From an uncultured Lachnospiraceae bacterium (GTDB lineage Bacteria; Bacillota; Clostridia; Lachnospirales; Lachnospiraceae): DNA of 5,650 nt. A model generated the notes under the pieces. The model was given only the letters and a program-made list of their open reading frames with translations, was not told the origin of the DNA and did no database searches. Positions 4,977 to 5,650 of the stretch are shown in pieces. The DNA lies in NCBI GenBank assembly GCA_934351705.1, contig CAKRJK010000119.1:1-5650 (forward strand). The letters run 5' to 3'. A program made the translations under genes and the position numbers. Within the stretch, counting starts at the first letter, position 1. The number at the start of each line of letters is the position of its first letter.

Positions 4977-5650
4977 ATGGCAGAGCTTGACGAGAGAAAA
5001 ACAAAAATCTTAAAAGCAATTATCCGCAACTATCTGGAGACGGGCGAACCGGTGGGTTCAAGAACAATATCAAAGTATACTGATTTGAACTTAAGTTCCG
5101 CAACCATCCGCAATGAGATGGCAGATCTGGAGGAATTGGGTTACATTTTACAACCGCATACCTCCGCAGGAAGAATCCCATCCGATCAGGGTTACCGCTT
5201 TTACGTGGATCACCTGATGGAAGAGAAAGACCGGGAAGTAACCGAGATGAAGGAGTTCATGATTGAGCATACGGAGAAGGTAGAGCAGGTATTAAAGCAG
5301 GTGGCAAAAACGCTTGCGAATAATACAAATTATGCAGCTATGATCACTACTCCGAGGTATCAGCAAAGCAGGATCAAATTCATTCAGTTATCACAGGTAG
5401 ATGAAGATCAGATACTTGCCGTTATTGTGAGAGAGGGCAATATCGTAAAGAATAAGATTATTCCGGTGCGGGAGCCATTCGATAATGAGCGATTATTAAA
5501 ACTCAATATTCTCTTAAATACGAATCTGAATGGACTGTCAATCGACCAGATTAACTTGGGAATGATTTCTCTGTTAAAGGAACAGGCGGGCAGTGACAGC
5601 GATATTGTCAGCGAGGTGTTGGATGCAGTTGCCGAGGCAATCGGTGAAGA
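4977..5650 (+). CDS. hrcA: Heat-inducible transcription repressor HrcA (partial, 3' end outside window)
   Basis: HrcA is the dimeric repressor of class I heat-shock genes and binds the CIRCE operator found just upstream, so it represses itself. The window holds 224 codons plus two bases of a protein usually about 340 residues long; the frame is open to the right edge. The N-terminal winged helix-turn-helix is clear: ILKAIIRNYLETGEPVGSRT (11-30), LSSATIRNEMADLEELGYI (39-57) and the HTSAGRIPSDQGYRFYVD segment (61-78). The GAF-like domain begins at about residue 105. The ATG at 4977 has AAGGAG at 4964-4969. It is transcribed separately from dhaK, being behind a terminator and its own promoter. 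In Firmicutes hrcA normally leads a grpE-dnaK-dnaJ operon, which would be expected just beyond the window; that is not seen here. Confidence 0.97.
   Translation, partial: MAELDERKTKILKAIIRNYLETGEPVGSRTISKYTDLNLSSATIRNEMADLEELGYILQPHTSAGRIPSDQGYRFYVDHLMEEKDREVTEMKEFMIEHTEKVEQVLKQVAKTLANNTNYAAMITTPRYQQSRIKFIQLSQVDEDQILAVIVREGNIVKNKIIPVREPFDNERLLKLNILLNTNLNGLSIDQINLGMISLLKEQAGSDSDIVSEVLDAVAEAIGE

Overview
The window looks like a low-GC Firmicute chromosome, most probably a gut-type Lachnospiraceae/Clostridia. The reasons are strong AGGAGG-type ribosome binding sites, an HrcA/CIRCE heat-shock system, sigma-54 promoters and the protein style. The genus is not determined; this is an inference from sequence character, not from a database match.

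Positions 1-158 hold the last 51 codons of a protein ending in a Fis-type helix-turn-helix, as in sigma-54 enhancer-binding activators. Positions 159-585 hold no convincing gene. Most of that stretch is a large palindromic element (205-516): two arms of about 105 nt, the outer 59 nt perfectly complementary, around a 100-nt centre with further small hairpins. Directly after it comes a consensus sigma-54 promoter (525-539).

That promoter starts a compact operon: dhaL (586-1209), dhaM (1225-1614), an HPr gene (1626-1892) and a full-length PTS Enzyme I gene (1904-3598). After 166 nt comes dhaK (3765-4760), set apart from its partners and with its own nearly identical sigma-54 promoter (3700-3714). 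Together these five genes encode a complete PEP-driven dihydroxyacetone kinase: PEP -> EI -> HPr -> DhaM(His9) -> ADP bound on DhaL -> dihydroxyacetone bound on DhaK(His218). In E. coli the IIA, HPr and partial EI domains are fused in one DhaM; here they are separate proteins with their own HPr and EI. The key catalytic residues are present in all five.

A hairpin terminator (4796-4831) follows dhaK. Next is a separate unit: a sigma-A type promoter, a perfect CIRCE operator (4925-4951) and the first 224 codons of hrcA, cut by the window end.

The main points of interest are the paired sigma-54 promoters controlling a split dihydroxyacetone kinase locus, the dedicated unfused phosphorelay with a divergent EI, and the large palindrome between the putative activator gene and the promoter.
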